From positions 23,799 through 87,798 of the forward strand of contig NZ_MAGP01000106.1 in NCBI RefSeq assembly GCF_002926165.1: DNA of 64,000 bases, written 5' to 3'. The notes under the pieces are model-generated. The model was not told the origin of the DNA and did no database searches. It saw only the letters and a program-made list of their open reading frames with translations. This DNA comes from Micromonospora chalcea. GTDB lineage: Bacteria > Actinomycetota > Actinomycetes > Mycobacteriales > Micromonosporaceae. Shown piece after piece: positions 33,581-43,289 of this stretch (positions within the stretch are counted from its first letter, which is position 1; each line of letters begins with the position of its first letter). A program made the translations under genes and the position numbers.

Positions 33581-34756
33581 ATGCTGCACCTGCGCGAATA
33601 CAAGGTCAGCCGGGTCGCGCTCACCGAGCGGGAAGCCGGCGAACTGGGACGGCTGACCCGCGGCTCGGCGGCCCGACGGGACGAGCCCCGGATCATCCAG
33701 CAGATCCTGCCGTCTGGGGAGCCCGGGCTCTATGACGTGCAACCAGGGCCGTACGTTGGACGATTCACGCTCGGTTCCCTGCGCACGGTCGACATCGCCA
33801 GCCGCTTTCCATTCGCGGATCTCCGTGAGCTGCTGCAGCTTGCCACACGCCCGCCCGTGCTGCTACGCGACACCGCAGCCGCTGGCAGCGCCGGCCGTGG
33901 CCTGGTCGATCTCATCGCCACCGCTTTCGCTCGGGAGACAGAGCGCCTGGTCGGATTTGGCTTAGCCAAGGAGTACCAAGCTCGAACCTTCACCCGATCG
34001 CCCTACCCTGGCAGCCCCGATGTGACTACCCACCTCGCCAAGTATCTCGGGCGCCCCGATCGCCTGGTAACCAAGGCCAAGCGCCTGACCCAGGACATTC
34101 AGCTCAACCAGACCATCGCCGCCGCGCACCGAGTGCTCCTACAGCAGCACTACCCCGATCAGGCGCTGTCGGCCCGGCTGCGAGCACTCAGCCCATGCCT
34201 CGCGTCGATCTCGCAAGTCGCAGACCCTCAACGACTGATGCAGCGCCGCCCGACCTTCATACCGTCGCGATACCAAAAAGCCTACGCGCTGGCATTGCTC
34301 GTCCTCGCCGGCCAAACCGTGCTTCCGACCGCCGCCGGTGCCTCCGGCGTCACGGTCCTGTTCAACATGACGAAGGTCTGGGAGACCTACGTCGGCCACT
34401 GGCTCGCGAACCAACTACCAGCCGGACACCGAATTTCAGCTCAACACCCCGTGGCGCTCACCGACGACCCACAGCCCATGACCGCGTACGCGGACTTCGT
34501 CATCCTCGACGAACAGCACAAGCCCGTGGCGGTGTACGACGCCAAGTACCGGCACTGGCAGGCCAAACCGAAGGCCGACGAGCTCTACCAGCTGAGTACC
34601 TACGCCCGCCGACTCCACGTGCAGCGAGCTGCACTGCTCTACCCGGGCCATGAAGGCCAAGGCAGCCACGTCACCGTCGGCGACCTCTGGATCGCCACGA
34701 TAGGCGTGCCGGTTCTCAGCTCAGCGCTCGCTGCCGCCCAGACTCACGGCGGCTGA
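33581..34756 (+). CDS. mcrC: McrC-like nuclease subunit of a type IV restriction system
   Basis: Protein of 391 residues. The N-terminal part (about 1-110) is the McrB-binding beta region. The C-terminal PD-(D/E)xK nuclease has YADFVILD (Asp at about 304) and VYDAKYRHW (D-A-K at about 320-322), so the catalytic residues are intact. Together with McrB it would cleave DNA bearing modified bases, limiting phage or foreign methylated DNA. The ATG follows the mcrB stop directly, so the genes are co-translated. Confidence 0.92.
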   Translation: MLHLREYKVSRVALTEREAGELGRLTRGSAARRDEPRIIQQILPSGEPGLYDVQPGPYVGRFTLGSLRTVDIASRFPFADLRELLQLATRPPVLLRDTAAAGSAGRGLVDLIATAFARETERLVGFGLAKEYQARTFTRSPYPGSPDVTTHLAKYLGRPDRLVTKAKRLTQDIQLNQTIAAAHRVLLQQHYPDQALSARLRALSPCLASISQVADPQRLMQRRPTFIPSRYQKAYALALLVLAGQTVLPTAAGASGVTVLFNMTKVWETYVGHWLANQLPAGHRISAQHPVALTDDPQPMTAYADFVILDEQHKPVAVYDAKYRHWQAKPKADELYQLSTYARRLHVQRAALLYPGHEGQGSHVTVGDLWIATIGVPVLSSALAAAQTHGG

Positions 34757-35080
34757 GTCAGCTCAAGCGCCACAGCCAACTCCGGCGCAGCACCCGGCCC
34801 ACACCTCTTCCAAGTGGAGGTCGAAAGCCGCCGCCCGCTCATCCGGCGATTGTGCTACGTCAGGCCGCTCATGGAGGAGGTCGTGCGTGCTGCGATTTAC
34901 GGACTCGACCACTTCGCCAACGCGGTCTCCCGAACCAGCAGTCCGGGCCGTTCAGGCAACAGCTACATGTCGGAGCCGCTGGCAGCCCGGAGGTCCATGG
35001 TCATCATCGGTGCCGGATTGCAGCTGGCACCCCGCGCTTACGCCCACCGCGGCCGGCTCCAACGGGATTGTCCAGAGCAA
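34757..35080. other. Intergenic region after mcrC
   Basis: 324 bases between convergent genes. I see no credible coding frame, tRNA, attachment-site duplication or strong terminator hairpin. It marks the right border of the lower-G+C island. Confidence 0.5.
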
Positions 35081-36133
35081 TCACGCCGGTGCGTAGCGGC
35101 GCACTCCGTCGACGTCGGCAGCCTTCAGCCGCCCCTGCGCCACCAGCAGGTCGAGGTGGGCGGCCGTCTCGGTGACGGCGAGCATCTGGTTGAACAGGTC
35201 CAGGTCGGCGAAGGCACGCTCCCGCCTGGTCCAGGTCAGTTGACCCGCCGCCTCGTAAGCCGTCGTCGCGTCACGCACGACCTCGCACGCCTGGTCGAGT
35301 CGCTTCGCGTGATGGTGCAGGAGTTCGTCGACGCGCGCGTGGACACTCGGGCCGACCGGGCCGTGCGCGGGCAGCATCCGCTGGTCGGGCAGAGACCGGA
35401 CCAACCGCAACGAATCCAGGTAGTCCCCGAGTGGCAGCGCCGCGGCCGCCGCCTCGAAGCCGATGGACGGCGTGATGTGCGGAAGGACGTGGTCGCCGGT
35501 GAACATCAGCTCCGCGTCGCGATCGAGGAAGACGACGTGCCCACGGGTGTGTCCAGGGGTCGCCATCACCCGCAGGGTCCTGGTCGGTAGGACGACGTCG
35601 GTCCCCCCGGTCAGCCAGTCGTCCGGCGCCGCCCAGTCCGTCGGATCATGCCGCGCCGACTCGGCCCGCGCGCGCAGCGCTTCGACGATCTCGCCCGCAC
35701 CGCATCGCATCAGCGCCTGCCAGTGTTCGGACATCGGCCGATGACCGGGAGTCGACAGCTCGCGGATAGAGGGTTCCTCGCCCTCGCCGAGGCTCACCGT
35801 GGTGCCGAACTCGCGCCGTACGGCCACCGCCATCGCGTAGTGGTCGCGGTGCACGTGCGTCACGAGGAACCGACGTACGTCCGCAAGGCCCGCGCCCAGT
35901 GCAGCCAGGGCCGCGTCCAGTGTCTGCCGGGCCGCCGTGATGGCCCAGCCCGAGTCGACCAGCACGAGGCCGTCGTCACCGGCCAGGGCGTACACGTTCA
36001 CCGATCGCAGACCGTCCTGCGGTAGCGGCAGCGGAATGCGGTACACCCCGGCGGCCACCTCGAACACGCCCGGACGCGTCCAGTCCGACGTCACGTCATC
36101 GGGCTCGACCCGCATCGCTGCTGCCCCCACCAT
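35081..36133 (-). CDS. Metallo-beta-lactamase-fold hydrolase
   Basis: Protein of 350 residues with the full metal site: HVHRDHY (HxHxDH, about residue 93), later ATPGHTRGHVVF and FTGDH, and a C-terminal helical region containing HGP. The C-terminal half resembles SoxH/glyoxalase-II-like thioester hydrolases that carry a winged-helix tail. It may hydrolyse a CoA or other thioester. It is 39 bases after etfA in the same direction and so may be the last gene of the steroid operon. ATG at 36133 is preceded by GGAGG. Confidence 0.82.
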   Translation of the reverse strand: MVGAAAMRVEPDDVTSDWTRPGVFEVAAGVYRIPLPLPQDGLRSVNVYALAGDDGLVLVDSGWAITAARQTLDAALAALGAGLADVRRFLVTHVHRDHYAMAVAVRREFGTTVSLGEGEEPSIRELSTPGHRPMSEHWQALMRCGAGEIVEALRARAESARHDPTDWAAPDDWLTGGTDVVLPTRTLRVMATPGHTRGHVVFLDRDAELMFTGDHVLPHITPSIGFEAAAAALPLGDYLDSLRLVRSLPDQRMLPAHGPVGPSVHARVDELLHHHAKRLDQACEVVRDATTAYEAAGQLTWTRRERAFADLDLFNQMLAVTETAAHLDLLVAQGRLKAADVDGVRRYAPA

Positions 36134-36172
36134 TCGCCGTCCTCCATCCAGAGCATGACCGACACGACTGTG

Positions 36173-37132
36173 TCACTTGCGCTTGCGGATCTCCTCGGCG
36201 GCCTGGGGGACGACCTTGAACAGGTCGCCGACCACGCCGTAGTCGGCGAGTTCGAAGATCGGCGCTTCGGCGTCCTTGTTGACCGCTACGATGGTCTTCG
36301 AGGTCTGCATGCCGGCCCGGTGCTGGATCGCCCCGGAGATACCCAGCGCGACATACAGCTGCGGAGTGACCGTCTTGCCGGTCTGGCCGACCTGGAACTG
36401 GTGCGGGTAGTAGCCGGAGTCGACTGCCGCGCGGGACGCGCCGACCGCGCCGCCGAGCAGGTCGGCGATCTCCTCGACCAGCTTGAAGTTGTCCGCGTTA
36501 CCGACACCCCGCCCGCCGGACACGACGACCGACGCCTCGGTCAGCTCGGGGCGGGAGCCCTTCTGCTCGGCGACCCGCTCCACGACCTTGGCGAGCTTGT
36601 CGGTGTCGGTGACCGACACGGTGAGCTGCTCCACCGCCGGGCTGGCCGCGGCCGGGACCGGGTTCAGCGAGTTCGGCCGGACGGTGACCAGCGGCAGGCC
36701 CTTGGTGACCTTCGCCTTCACGATCGTGGACCCGGCGAACGCCACCTGCGTGGCGGTGCCGTCCGCGGCCAGGCCGACCACGTCGGTCAGGATGCCGTTG
36801 TCCAGCTTGACCGCCAGGCGGGCGGCGATCTCCTTGCCCTCCTGCGACGAGGCGAGCAGCACCGCCGCCGGCTGCACCCGCGCGACGAGGTCGGCGACCA
36901 CAGTCGCCTTGGGGGCCACCAGGTAGCCGTCGATCTCCTCACCCTCGGCCACGTAGATCTTCTCCGCCCCGTACTCGCCGAGCTTGGCGCTCAGCGCCTG
37001 CGCGGCGCCGGCGCCACCGAGGACGACCGCGCTCGGGGTGCCCAGCTCGCGGGCGAGGGTGAGCATCTCGAGGGTGACCTTCTTGACGCCGAACTCCCGG
37101 GTGGCTTCGACGACGACGAGAACCTCAGACAT
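36173..37132 (-). CDS. etfA: Electron transfer flavoprotein alpha subunit
   Basis: Protein of 319 residues. The N-terminal domain is EtfA-like ([19 protein letters not shown]). The C-terminal FAD domain carries SGGRGVG, the [26 protein letters not shown] stretch and [12 protein letters not shown]. With EtfB it accepts electrons from the many acyl-CoA dehydrogenases encoded upstream and hands them to the respiratory chain. It lies 12 bases after etfB. Confidence 0.95.
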   Translation of the reverse strand: MSEVLVVVEATREFGVKKVTLEMLTLARELGTPSAVVLGGAGAAQALSAKLGEYGAEKIYVAEGEEIDGYLVAPKATVVADLVARVQPAAVLLASSQEGKEIAARLAVKLDNGILTDVVGLAADGTATQVAFAGSTIVKAKVTKGLPLVTVRPNSLNPVPAAASPAVEQLTVSVTDTDKLAKVVERVAEQKGSRPELTEASVVVSGGRGVGNADNFKLVEEIADLLGGAVGASRAAVDSGYYPHQFQVGQTGKTVTPQLYVALGISGAIQHRAGMQTSKTIVAVNKDAEAPIFELADYGVVGDLFKVVPQAAEEIRKRK

Positions 37133-37144
37133 GTCAGCGACCTC

Positions 37145-37924
37145 TCACACGAACTTCTCGGAGGCGAGGAACTCGACCAGCTTCACGCCGCCCTCGCCCT
37201 CGTCGGTGATCTTCTCGCCGCCCGAACGCGGCGGGCGCTTCAAGTGCTCCACCACCGCGCTGGTCGCGCCGTCGAAGCCCACCTCCGCCGGGGCCACGCC
37301 CAGGTCGCCCAGGGAGAGCGTCTGCACCGGCTTCTTCTTCGCCGCCATGATGCCCTTGAACGACGGGTACCGCGGCTCGTTGATCGTGTCCCAGACGGAG
37401 ACCACAGCCGGGGTCGAGGCGGTCACCACCTCGTAGCCCTCCTCAGTCTGCCGCTCCACCGTCAGCGTCGAGCCGTCGACGGTGAGCTTGCGCGCGCCGG
37501 TCAGCGCGGCCACACCCAGCCGCTCGGCGATCATGTGCGGCATCACCTGCACCCGCCCGTCGGTCGACTCCGCACCGCACAGAACCAGATCGGCGCCCAA
37601 CTGACCGAGCGCGGCGGCGAGGACCTTCGAGGTCGCCACCGCGCAGGAACCGTGCAGCGCGCCATCCACCACATGCACGGCCTTGTCCGGGCCCATCGAC
37701 AGCGCCTTACGGATCGACTCGGTCGCCCGGTCCGGACCCATCGTCAGGATGGTGACCTCACCACCATGCGCTTCCTTGATCTTCAACGCCTCTTCGATGG
37801 CGTACTCGTCCATCTCATTGATGACGTTGTTCGCCGAACCGCGGTCGACGGTGTTGTCGTCAGAACGCAGGCTGCGGTCCGCGCCCGAATCAGGCACCTG
37901 CTTGACGAGTACGACGATATTCAT
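37145..37924 (-). CDS. etfB: Electron transfer flavoprotein beta subunit
   Basis: Protein of 259 residues: MNIVVLVKQVPDSGADRS start, AIEEALKIKEAHGGEVT and the AMP-binding region GPDRATESIRKALSMGPDKA. It heterodimerises with EtfA. The ATG at 37924 is chosen over a GTG four codons upstream because it gives the normal family N terminus. It is eight bases downstream of a crotonase gene in the ipd operon. Confidence 0.95.
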   Translation of the reverse strand: MNIVVLVKQVPDSGADRSLRSDDNTVDRGSANNVINEMDEYAIEEALKIKEAHGGEVTILTMGPDRATESIRKALSMGPDKAVHVVDGALHGSCAVATSKVLAAALGQLGADLVLCGAESTDGRVQVMPHMIAERLGVAALTGARKLTVDGSTLTVERQTEEGYEVVTASTPAVVSVWDTINEPRYPSFKGIMAAKKKPVQTLSLGDLGVAPAEVGFDGATSAVVEHLKRPPRSGGEKITDEGEGGVKLVEFLASEKFV

Positions 37925-37932
37925 CGCTTCGA

Positions 37933-38811
37933 TCACCCTTCCTGTCTCGCGGCGTCACGCATGCTCCGGGCGTCCTGGCCACCGAGGGAGTCAATGCCCA
38001 CCTCGGCATTGTGCGCGTGCGCGACGTGGTGCAGCCCGAACACCGAATCCATTCCGTCCCGCAGGCCCATGAGGTCCTCGGCCTGGTTGACCGCCTTCTT
38101 GGTCAGCGCGAGACCCAGACGCGGCATCTGCGCGATCCGTGCGGCGAGCCCCATGACCTCCGCCTCGAGCTCGTCTCTGGCGACCACCCGGTTGACCATG
38201 CCGAGCTCGGCGGCGCGCGCCGCCGGCATCCGGTCGCCGGTGAAGAGAAACTCCTTGGCGAAGCGCGGACCCAGCACCCACGGGTGGGCGAAGTACTCGA
38301 CGCCGGGGATCCCCATGCGGACGACCGGATCGGCGAAGAACGCGTCGTCCGAGGCGACGATCAGGTCGCACGACCAGGCGAGCATGAGGCCCCCGGCGAT
38401 GCACGCTCCCTGCACCATCGCGATCATCGGCTTGGGCAGCTCACGCCAGCGGCGGCACATCCCGAGGTACACCTCGGACTCCCGGGCGAACCGGCTGTCG
38501 GCCCCGGCCTTGCCCACATGGTCCCACCACAGTCCGGCCCGCCTGTCGAACGACGAGTCGATGTCCCGGCCCGGCGTACCGATGTCGTGGCCGGCCGAGA
38601 AGTGCTTCCCCGCGCCCGCCAGGACGATGACCTTCACCTCGTCGTCCGCGGCCGCGCGGTAGAACGCGTCGTCGAGCGCGTAGGTCATCGCCGAGTTCTG
38701 CGCGTTGCGGTACTCCGGCCGGTTCATCGTCACGACGGCCACCGGCCCCCGCGTCTCGTACCGGACGACCTCCGCCGCCGCCTGCGGGTCCACGCCGCTG
38801 GTCTCGCTCAT
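37933..38811 (-). CDS. Enoyl-CoA hydratase family protein
   Basis: Crotonase of 292 residues. It has FSAGHDIGTPG (oxyanion hole) and QGACIAGGLMLAWSCDLIVASD. An unusual aromatic insertion (RRAGLWWDHVGKAG, about residue 92) and a 40-residue C-terminal tail rich in Met/His make it longer than a minimal hydratase. It probably hydrates an enoyl-CoA in side-chain or ring-derived chain degradation, next to ETF and the FadE genes. Confidence 0.85.
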   Translation of the reverse strand: MSETSGVDPQAAAEVVRYETRGPVAVVTMNRPEYRNAQNSAMTYALDDAFYRAAADDEVKVIVLAGAGKHFSAGHDIGTPGRDIDSSFDRRAGLWWDHVGKAGADSRFARESEVYLGMCRRWRELPKPMIAMVQGACIAGGLMLAWSCDLIVASDDAFFADPVVRMGIPGVEYFAHPWVLGPRFAKEFLFTGDRMPAARAAELGMVNRVVARDELEAEVMGLAARIAQMPRLGLALTKKAVNQAEDLMGLRDGMDSVFGLHHVAHAHNAEVGIDSLGGQDARSMRDAARQEG

Positions 38812-38858
38812 CTGGATCTCCTTCTCACGGGTCGGTGTACGTCGTGCGGGGCCGGCGG

Positions 38859-39875
38859 TCAGGACGCGGGGCGCACGCCGGTCAGGCCGACACCGAGGTC
38901 GTCCAGCAGAGCCGCCCGGTGCCAGGCGGCGCTGCCCCACGACGACTCCAGAGCCCACGACCGCTTGAGGAACAGGTGCAGGTCGTACTCGGTTGTGTAA
39001 CCGATCGCGCCGTGGCACTGCAGGGCGGCCCGGCCCACGACGTGCGCCGCCTCGGACGCCAGCGCCTTGGCCGTCGCCAGGGCGCGCAGCCGGCCCGGAA
39101 GGCCCGCGGCCAGCTCGAACCCGGCCGTCGCCACCACCGGTACGGCGAACTCCAGGTGCAGCAGCGCCGTGGCGAGGTGGTGCTTGACCGCCTGGAAGCT
39201 GCCGATCGGCACCCCGAACTGCTCCCGGGTGCGGACGTGCTCGACAGTGAGGTCGAGCATCCGCCGGGACAGCCCGATGAGCTCGGCCGAGGTCGCCAGC
39301 ACCCCGCGCTCCCAGGCCAGCCGCACCACCTGCGGGTCGTCCACCGCCGCCACGAGCCGCGCGCCTGCGTACCCGGTCAGGTCCAGCGCGACGTCCACCG
39401 ACGGCGACGTCGAGACCGCCGCGTCGGACACGTCGAGAATCTCGATGCGCCCCGTCCCACCGAAGCCGCCACGCAGCACCAGGTCGACACCGGAACCGAA
39501 CGCGACATGCCCGGTCTCCGCAGGGTCGGCGCCGACCGTGAGGCCCCCCTCGACGAGCTTCGCCAGCAGGTCCGGAGCGCCCGCGGCGAGCACCGCCGGG
39601 GCGACCGCGAGGGTCGCCGTGAGCGGCAGCGGCGCGGCGGCGTACCCGATCTGCGCGAAGACCGACACGAGGTGGTTCTCGTCCAGGCCCAGCCCGCCGT
39701 CGTCCTCGGCCACGAGCAGCCCCGCAACGCCGAGACCGGCCAGGCTCTCGGCCAGTGCGGCCACCTGCGCCGATCCGGCTCCGGCGCGTACCGTCTGCGG
39801 CGGGCACCGGTCGGTGAGCACCTGACGGACGACCGCCTCCAGCTCCCGCTGCTCGTCACTCGGAGCGAAACGCAC
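38859..39875 (-). CDS. Acyl-CoA dehydrogenase, FadE32/33-like small subunit
   Basis: Protein of 338 residues, shorter than a standard dehydrogenase. It has REQFGVPIGSFQAVKHHLA (the conserved Arg-Phe helix) and CHGAIGYTTEYDLHLFLKR at the C terminus, but no YEGT catalytic Glu motif. Short FadEs of this kind form alpha2beta2 complexes with a full-length partner, here probably FadE31 encoded 6 bases upstream. The GTG start has a strong GGAGGTGATC site that overlaps the fadE31 stop. Confidence 0.83.
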   Translation of the reverse strand: MRFAPSDEQRELEAVVRQVLTDRCPPQTVRAGAGSAQVAALAESLAGLGVAGLLVAEDDGGLGLDENHLVSVFAQIGYAAAPLPLTATLAVAPAVLAAGAPDLLAKLVEGGLTVGADPAETGHVAFGSGVDLVLRGGFGGTGRIEILDVSDAAVSTSPSVDVALDLTGYAGARLVAAVDDPQVVRLAWERGVLATSAELIGLSRRMLDLTVEHVRTREQFGVPIGSFQAVKHHLATALLHLEFAVPVVATAGFELAAGLPGRLRALATAKALASEAAHVVGRAALQCHGAIGYTTEYDLHLFLKRSWALESSWGSAAWHRAALLDDLGVGLTGVRPAS

Positions 39876-39881
39876 GCCTGA

Positions 39882-41021
39882 TCACCTCCTCGGCAGACCG
39901 AGCAGGCGCTCGGCGATGATGTTGCGCTGGATCTCGTTGGTGCCCGCGTAGATCGGGCCCGACAGCGAGAACTGGTAGCCGCGGGTCCACGGCCCGTCGA
40001 CGAGCGCGTCCGGGCCGAGCAGTTCCAGCGCCGTCTCGTGCAACGCGATGTCCAGCTCGGACCAGAAGACCTTGTTGAGGCTCGAACGTGCGCCGGCCGG
40101 ACGACCCTCGACGATGTCGGTGACCTGAGCCAGCGTGAACTGCTGGTAGGCGTGCGCCTGCATCCACGAGCGCGCCACCCGGTCGCGGAGCAGGTCGGTC
40201 GCCGCCTCGCCCCGCTCGCCCGCGAGCGCCACGAGCGCGGCTGCCGCCTTGAGGAAACGCCCCGGTGAGCGCAGCGTCAGTCCCCGCTCCGAGCCGGTCG
40301 TCGACATCGCGACCGACCAGCCCTGGTCGACGCCGCCGAGGACCGCCGAGTCCGGTAAGAACGCGTTCTCGAAGAACACGTCGGCGAAGCCCTCGTCACC
40401 GTCGAGCCGGTCGAACCCGCGCACCGTCACGCCCGGGGTGTCCAGCGGCACGAGGAAGTACGTCAGTCCGCGGTGCCGCTGCGCCTGCGGATCGGTACGG
40501 AACAGCCCGAACAGGTGGGTGCAGAACGCGCCCCGGGTCGACCAGGTCTTCTGCCCGCTCAGGCGCCACCCGCCGGCCTGCTCGTCCCGTACCGCCCGGG
40601 AGCTGATCCCGGCCAGGTCGCTGCCCGCGCCCGGCTCGGACCAGCCCTGGGCCCACAGGTCCTGCGCCGCCGCCATCCGCGGCAGCAGCTCGTCCTGCTG
40701 CTGCTTCGTGCCGAACTCGAAGATCGTCGGGGCCAGCAGGAAGATGCCGTTCTGCGTCACCCGCTGCGGCGCGCCGGCCCGGTAGTACTCCTCCTCGAAG
40801 ATGAGCCACTGCCAGATCGAGGCCTCGCGGCCGCCGTACTCCTGCGGCCACGACACGACCGACCACCGGTCCGCGTGCAGTGCCCGCTCCCACTCCAGGT
40901 GGGCGGCGAAGCCCGCCGCGGTGTCGCCGGAGGGCAGCGGCTGCCGCGGCACGTTCGCGGTGAGCCAGTCGCGGGCCTCCGCACGGAACTGCTCGTCCTG
41001 CTCCGACCAGGTCAGATCCAT
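39882..41021 (-). CDS. fadE31: Acyl-CoA dehydrogenase FadE31
   Basis: Protein of 379 residues. It follows Mycobacterium FadE31 closely in recalled features: MDLTWSEQDEQFRAEAR start, SWPQEYGGREASIWQW, FEEEYYRAGAP, QGWSEPGAGSDLAG and the C-terminal IYAGTNEIQRNIIAERLLGLPR. The usual catalytic Glu of YEGT is Ala here, as expected for chains whose base is supplied by the partner or lies elsewhere. It acts in steroid C/D-ring beta-oxidation together with the short FadE downstream. Confidence 0.82.
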   Translation of the reverse strand: MDLTWSEQDEQFRAEARDWLTANVPRQPLPSGDTAAGFAAHLEWERALHADRWSVVSWPQEYGGREASIWQWLIFEEEYYRAGAPQRVTQNGIFLLAPTIFEFGTKQQQDELLPRMAAAQDLWAQGWSEPGAGSDLAGISSRAVRDEQAGGWRLSGQKTWSTRGAFCTHLFGLFRTDPQAQRHRGLTYFLVPLDTPGVTVRGFDRLDGDEGFADVFFENAFLPDSAVLGGVDQGWSVAMSTTGSERGLTLRSPGRFLKAAAALVALAGERGEAATDLLRDRVARSWMQAHAYQQFTLAQVTDIVEGRPAGARSSLNKVFWSELDIALHETALELLGPDALVDGPWTRGYQFSLSGPIYAGTNEIQRNIIAERLLGLPRR

Positions 41022-41022
41022 C

Positions 41023-42300
41023 TCAATCCCGTCCCGTCCCGGCGGAAACCGTCGGCGGCGTGTCGCGGTAGCGACGCAGTTGCGTGCGCGCCACCGTGCG
41101 CAGGTGCACCTCGTCCGGGCCGTCGGCGATGCCGAGGATGCGGGCGCTGGCCCACATCCGGGCGATCGGGAAGTCGTCGGTGACCCCGCCGCCGCCGTGT
41201 GCCTGGATCGAACGGTCCAGCACGTTGCGGGCGACCCGGGGCGCGACGACCTTGATCGCGGCGATCTCGGTCGCGGCGCCCTGGATCCCGACCTGGTCGA
41301 TGAGCCACGCCGCCTTGAGCACGAGCAGGCGCGCCTGCTCGATCTCCATGCGGGACTCGGCGATCCAGTTCCGCACCACGCCCTGGTCGGAGATCGGACC
41401 GCCGAACGCCTCGCGGGCCGTCGTCCGGCGCACCATCAGCTCGAGGCCCCGCTCGGCCATGCCGACGCAGCGCATCGCGTGGTGGATGCGGCCCGGGCCG
41501 AGGCGGGCCTGGGCGATGGCGAAACCCTCGCCCTCGGCGCCGAGCAGGTTCGTCACCGGCACCCGCACGTCGTCGAACCGGATCTCGCAGTGGCCGTGCT
41601 GGTCGTGGTAACCGAAGATCGGCAGCGAGCGCAGAATCGTCACCCCGGGGGTGTCGACCGGTACGAGGATCATGGACTGCTGCCGGTAGACGGCCGCCTG
41701 CGGGTCCGTCTTGCCCATCAGCACGAGGATGGCGCAGCGTGGGTCGGCGGCGCCGGTCGTCCACCACTTGCGTCCGTTGATGACGTACTCGTCGCCGTCA
41801 CGCACGATCGAGGTGGCGATGTTGCGTGCGTCGGAGGAGGCCACGTCCGGCTCGGTCATCGAGAAGCCGGAGCGCATCGTGCCCTCGAGCAACGGGGTCA
41901 GCCACCGCTGCTTCTGCTCGGGCGTGCCGAACATGTGCAGCAGCTCCATGTTGCCGGTGTCCGGCGCGGCACAGTTGATCGCCTCGGGGGCCAGGTAGGG
42001 CGAGCGTCCGGTCTCCTCGGCCAGGTAGGCGTACTCGACGTTGGTGAGGCCGGACAGGTCGGGCAGGAAGAGGTTCCACAGCCCCAGCGTGCGCGCCGTC
42101 GCCTTCAGCTCCTCGACGACCGGCGGCAGGACGTGGGACACCCCGCCGTTCTCGCGGGCCGCGGCGGCGAGCTGGGCGGCGTACACCTTCTCGGCGGGGT
42201 AGACGTGCTCGGTCATGAACGTGCGCAACGTCGCGAGCAGTTCGCTCGCGCGCGGGCCGGGGCCGAGGTCCATCCGGGTCAGGTCGGTCGCGTCAGCCAC
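41023..42300 (-). CDS. ACAD10/11-type acyl-CoA dehydrogenase
   Basis: Protein of 425 residues. It matches the dehydrogenase half of animal ACAD11 rather than ordinary FadEs: the NLFLP...[47 protein letters not shown] ([12 protein letters not shown]) and ADGPDEVH motifs are all there. ACAD10/11 remove a phosphate from 4-phosphoacyl-CoA to give an enoyl-CoA after a kinase domain phosphorylates the 4-hydroxyacyl-CoA. A candidate separate kinase is encoded at 53202. The GTG at 42300 is preferred (AAGGAG 7 bases upstream); GTG 42306 overlaps the upstream stop. Confidence 0.85.
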   Translation of the reverse strand: MADATDLTRMDLGPGPRASELLATLRTFMTEHVYPAEKVYAAQLAAAARENGGVSHVLPPVVEELKATARTLGLWNLFLPDLSGLTNVEYAYLAEETGRSPYLAPEAINCAAPDTGNMELLHMFGTPEQKQRWLTPLLEGTMRSGFSMTEPDVASSDARNIATSIVRDGDEYVINGRKWWTTGAADPRCAILVLMGKTDPQAAVYRQQSMILVPVDTPGVTILRSLPIFGYHDQHGHCEIRFDDVRVPVTNLLGAEGEGFAIAQARLGPGRIHHAMRCVGMAERGLELMVRRTTAREAFGGPISDQGVVRNWIAESRMEIEQARLLVLKAAWLIDQVGIQGAATEIAAIKVVAPRVARNVLDRSIQAHGGGGVTDDFPIARMWASARILGIADGPDEVHLRTVARTQLRRYRDTPPTVSAGTGRD

Positions 42301-42302
42301 CG

Positions 42303-43286
42303 TCACTCCTTGCCTGTGCTCGTGCGGAGGGCGATCTTGCCGCGCGCGCCACGGTTCAGCACCGTGCCGAGCGCGCGGGCGGCCTCCTCCAGCGGGAAGA
42401 CCTCGCTGACGTGCGGCCTCAGCCGGCCGGCGGCGATCCACTCCAGCACCGTCGTCATGTTGGCGGCGTTCGCCGCCGGGTCGCGCCTTGCCCAGGCGCC
42501 CCAGAGGACCCCCAGCACCGCGCCCTCGGTGAGCAGCAGCCGGTTCAGCTTGACCTGCGGGATCGTGCCCGCCGCGTAGCCGACGGTGAGGAACCTCCCG
42601 GCCCACGCGAGGGCGCGCAGCGCCGCGGTGGCGGCGTCGCCACCGACGGGGTCGTAGACGACGTCGGCGCCGGCGTCGCCGGTCAGCGCGCGCACCGTCG
42701 CGGTCAGGTCGTCGTAGCCGATGGCGTGGTCGGCGCCGTGCGTCAGGCACAGCTCACGCTTGTCCTCGCTCGACGCGGCCGCGATCACCGTCGCGCCGAG
42801 GGCCTTGCCGATCTGCACGGCGGTGAGGCCGACGCCACCGGAGGCGCCGAGCACGAGCAGCGTCTCGCCGGCGGCGAGGCGGGCCCGGTCGACGAGGCCG
42901 TGGTAGGACGTGCCGTAGACCACGGGGATCGTACTCGCCTCGACGAGGTCGACGCCGTCGGGCAACGGGTGGACCATGCGCGCGTCGACGAGCACCTGGG
43001 TGGCGTAGCCGCCGATGCCGCAGAAGCCGACGACGCGGGTGCCGACGGGTGGGCCGGTCACCCCGTCGCCGAGCGCCGCGACCGTGCCGGCGACCTCGCA
43101 GCCGGGCACGAACGGCAGCTCCGGCTTGGTCTGGTAGGTGCCGGCGACGATGAGGCCGTCGGGAAAGTTCACCCCGGCGCCGGCGACGTCGACGAGCACC
43201 TGCCCCGGTCCGGGCTGCGGCTGCGGCCCGTCGGTGACCGTGAGCACCTCGGGACCGCCGAGCTCGCGCACCACCATCGACCGCAC
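42303..43286 (-). CDS. Zinc-free MDR: NADPH:quinone reductase-like oxidoreductase
   Basis: Protein of 327 residues: an N-terminal GroES-like domain ([32 protein letters not shown]) and a Rossmann domain with [20 protein letters not shown]. Zinc-binding cysteines are missing, as in quinone reductases and enoyl-reductases. It could reduce an enone-type steroid intermediate using NADPH. GTG at 43286, 3 bases after the echA20 stop; an ATG three codons inside is possible. Confidence 0.88.
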   Translation of the reverse strand: MRSMVVRELGGPEVLTVTDGPQPQPGPGQVLVDVAGAGVNFPDGLIVAGTYQTKPELPFVPGCEVAGTVAALGDGVTGPPVGTRVVGFCGIGGYATQVLVDARMVHPLPDGVDLVEASTIPVVYGTSYHGLVDRARLAAGETLLVLGASGGVGLTAVQIGKALGATVIAAASSEDKRELCLTHGADHAIGYDDLTATVRALTGDAGADVVYDPVGGDAATAALRALAWAGRFLTVGYAAGTIPQVKLNRLLLTEGAVLGVLWGAWARRDPAANAANMTTVLEWIAAGRLRPHVSEVFPLEEAARALGTVLNRGARGKIALRTSTGKE

Positions 43287-43289
43287 GGC

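Noticed and set aside
34814..35590. Plus-strand open frame after mcrC as a third gene of the restriction system
   Set aside because: Most of it is antisense to the metallo-beta-lactamase gene, and the translation has no recognisable domain.
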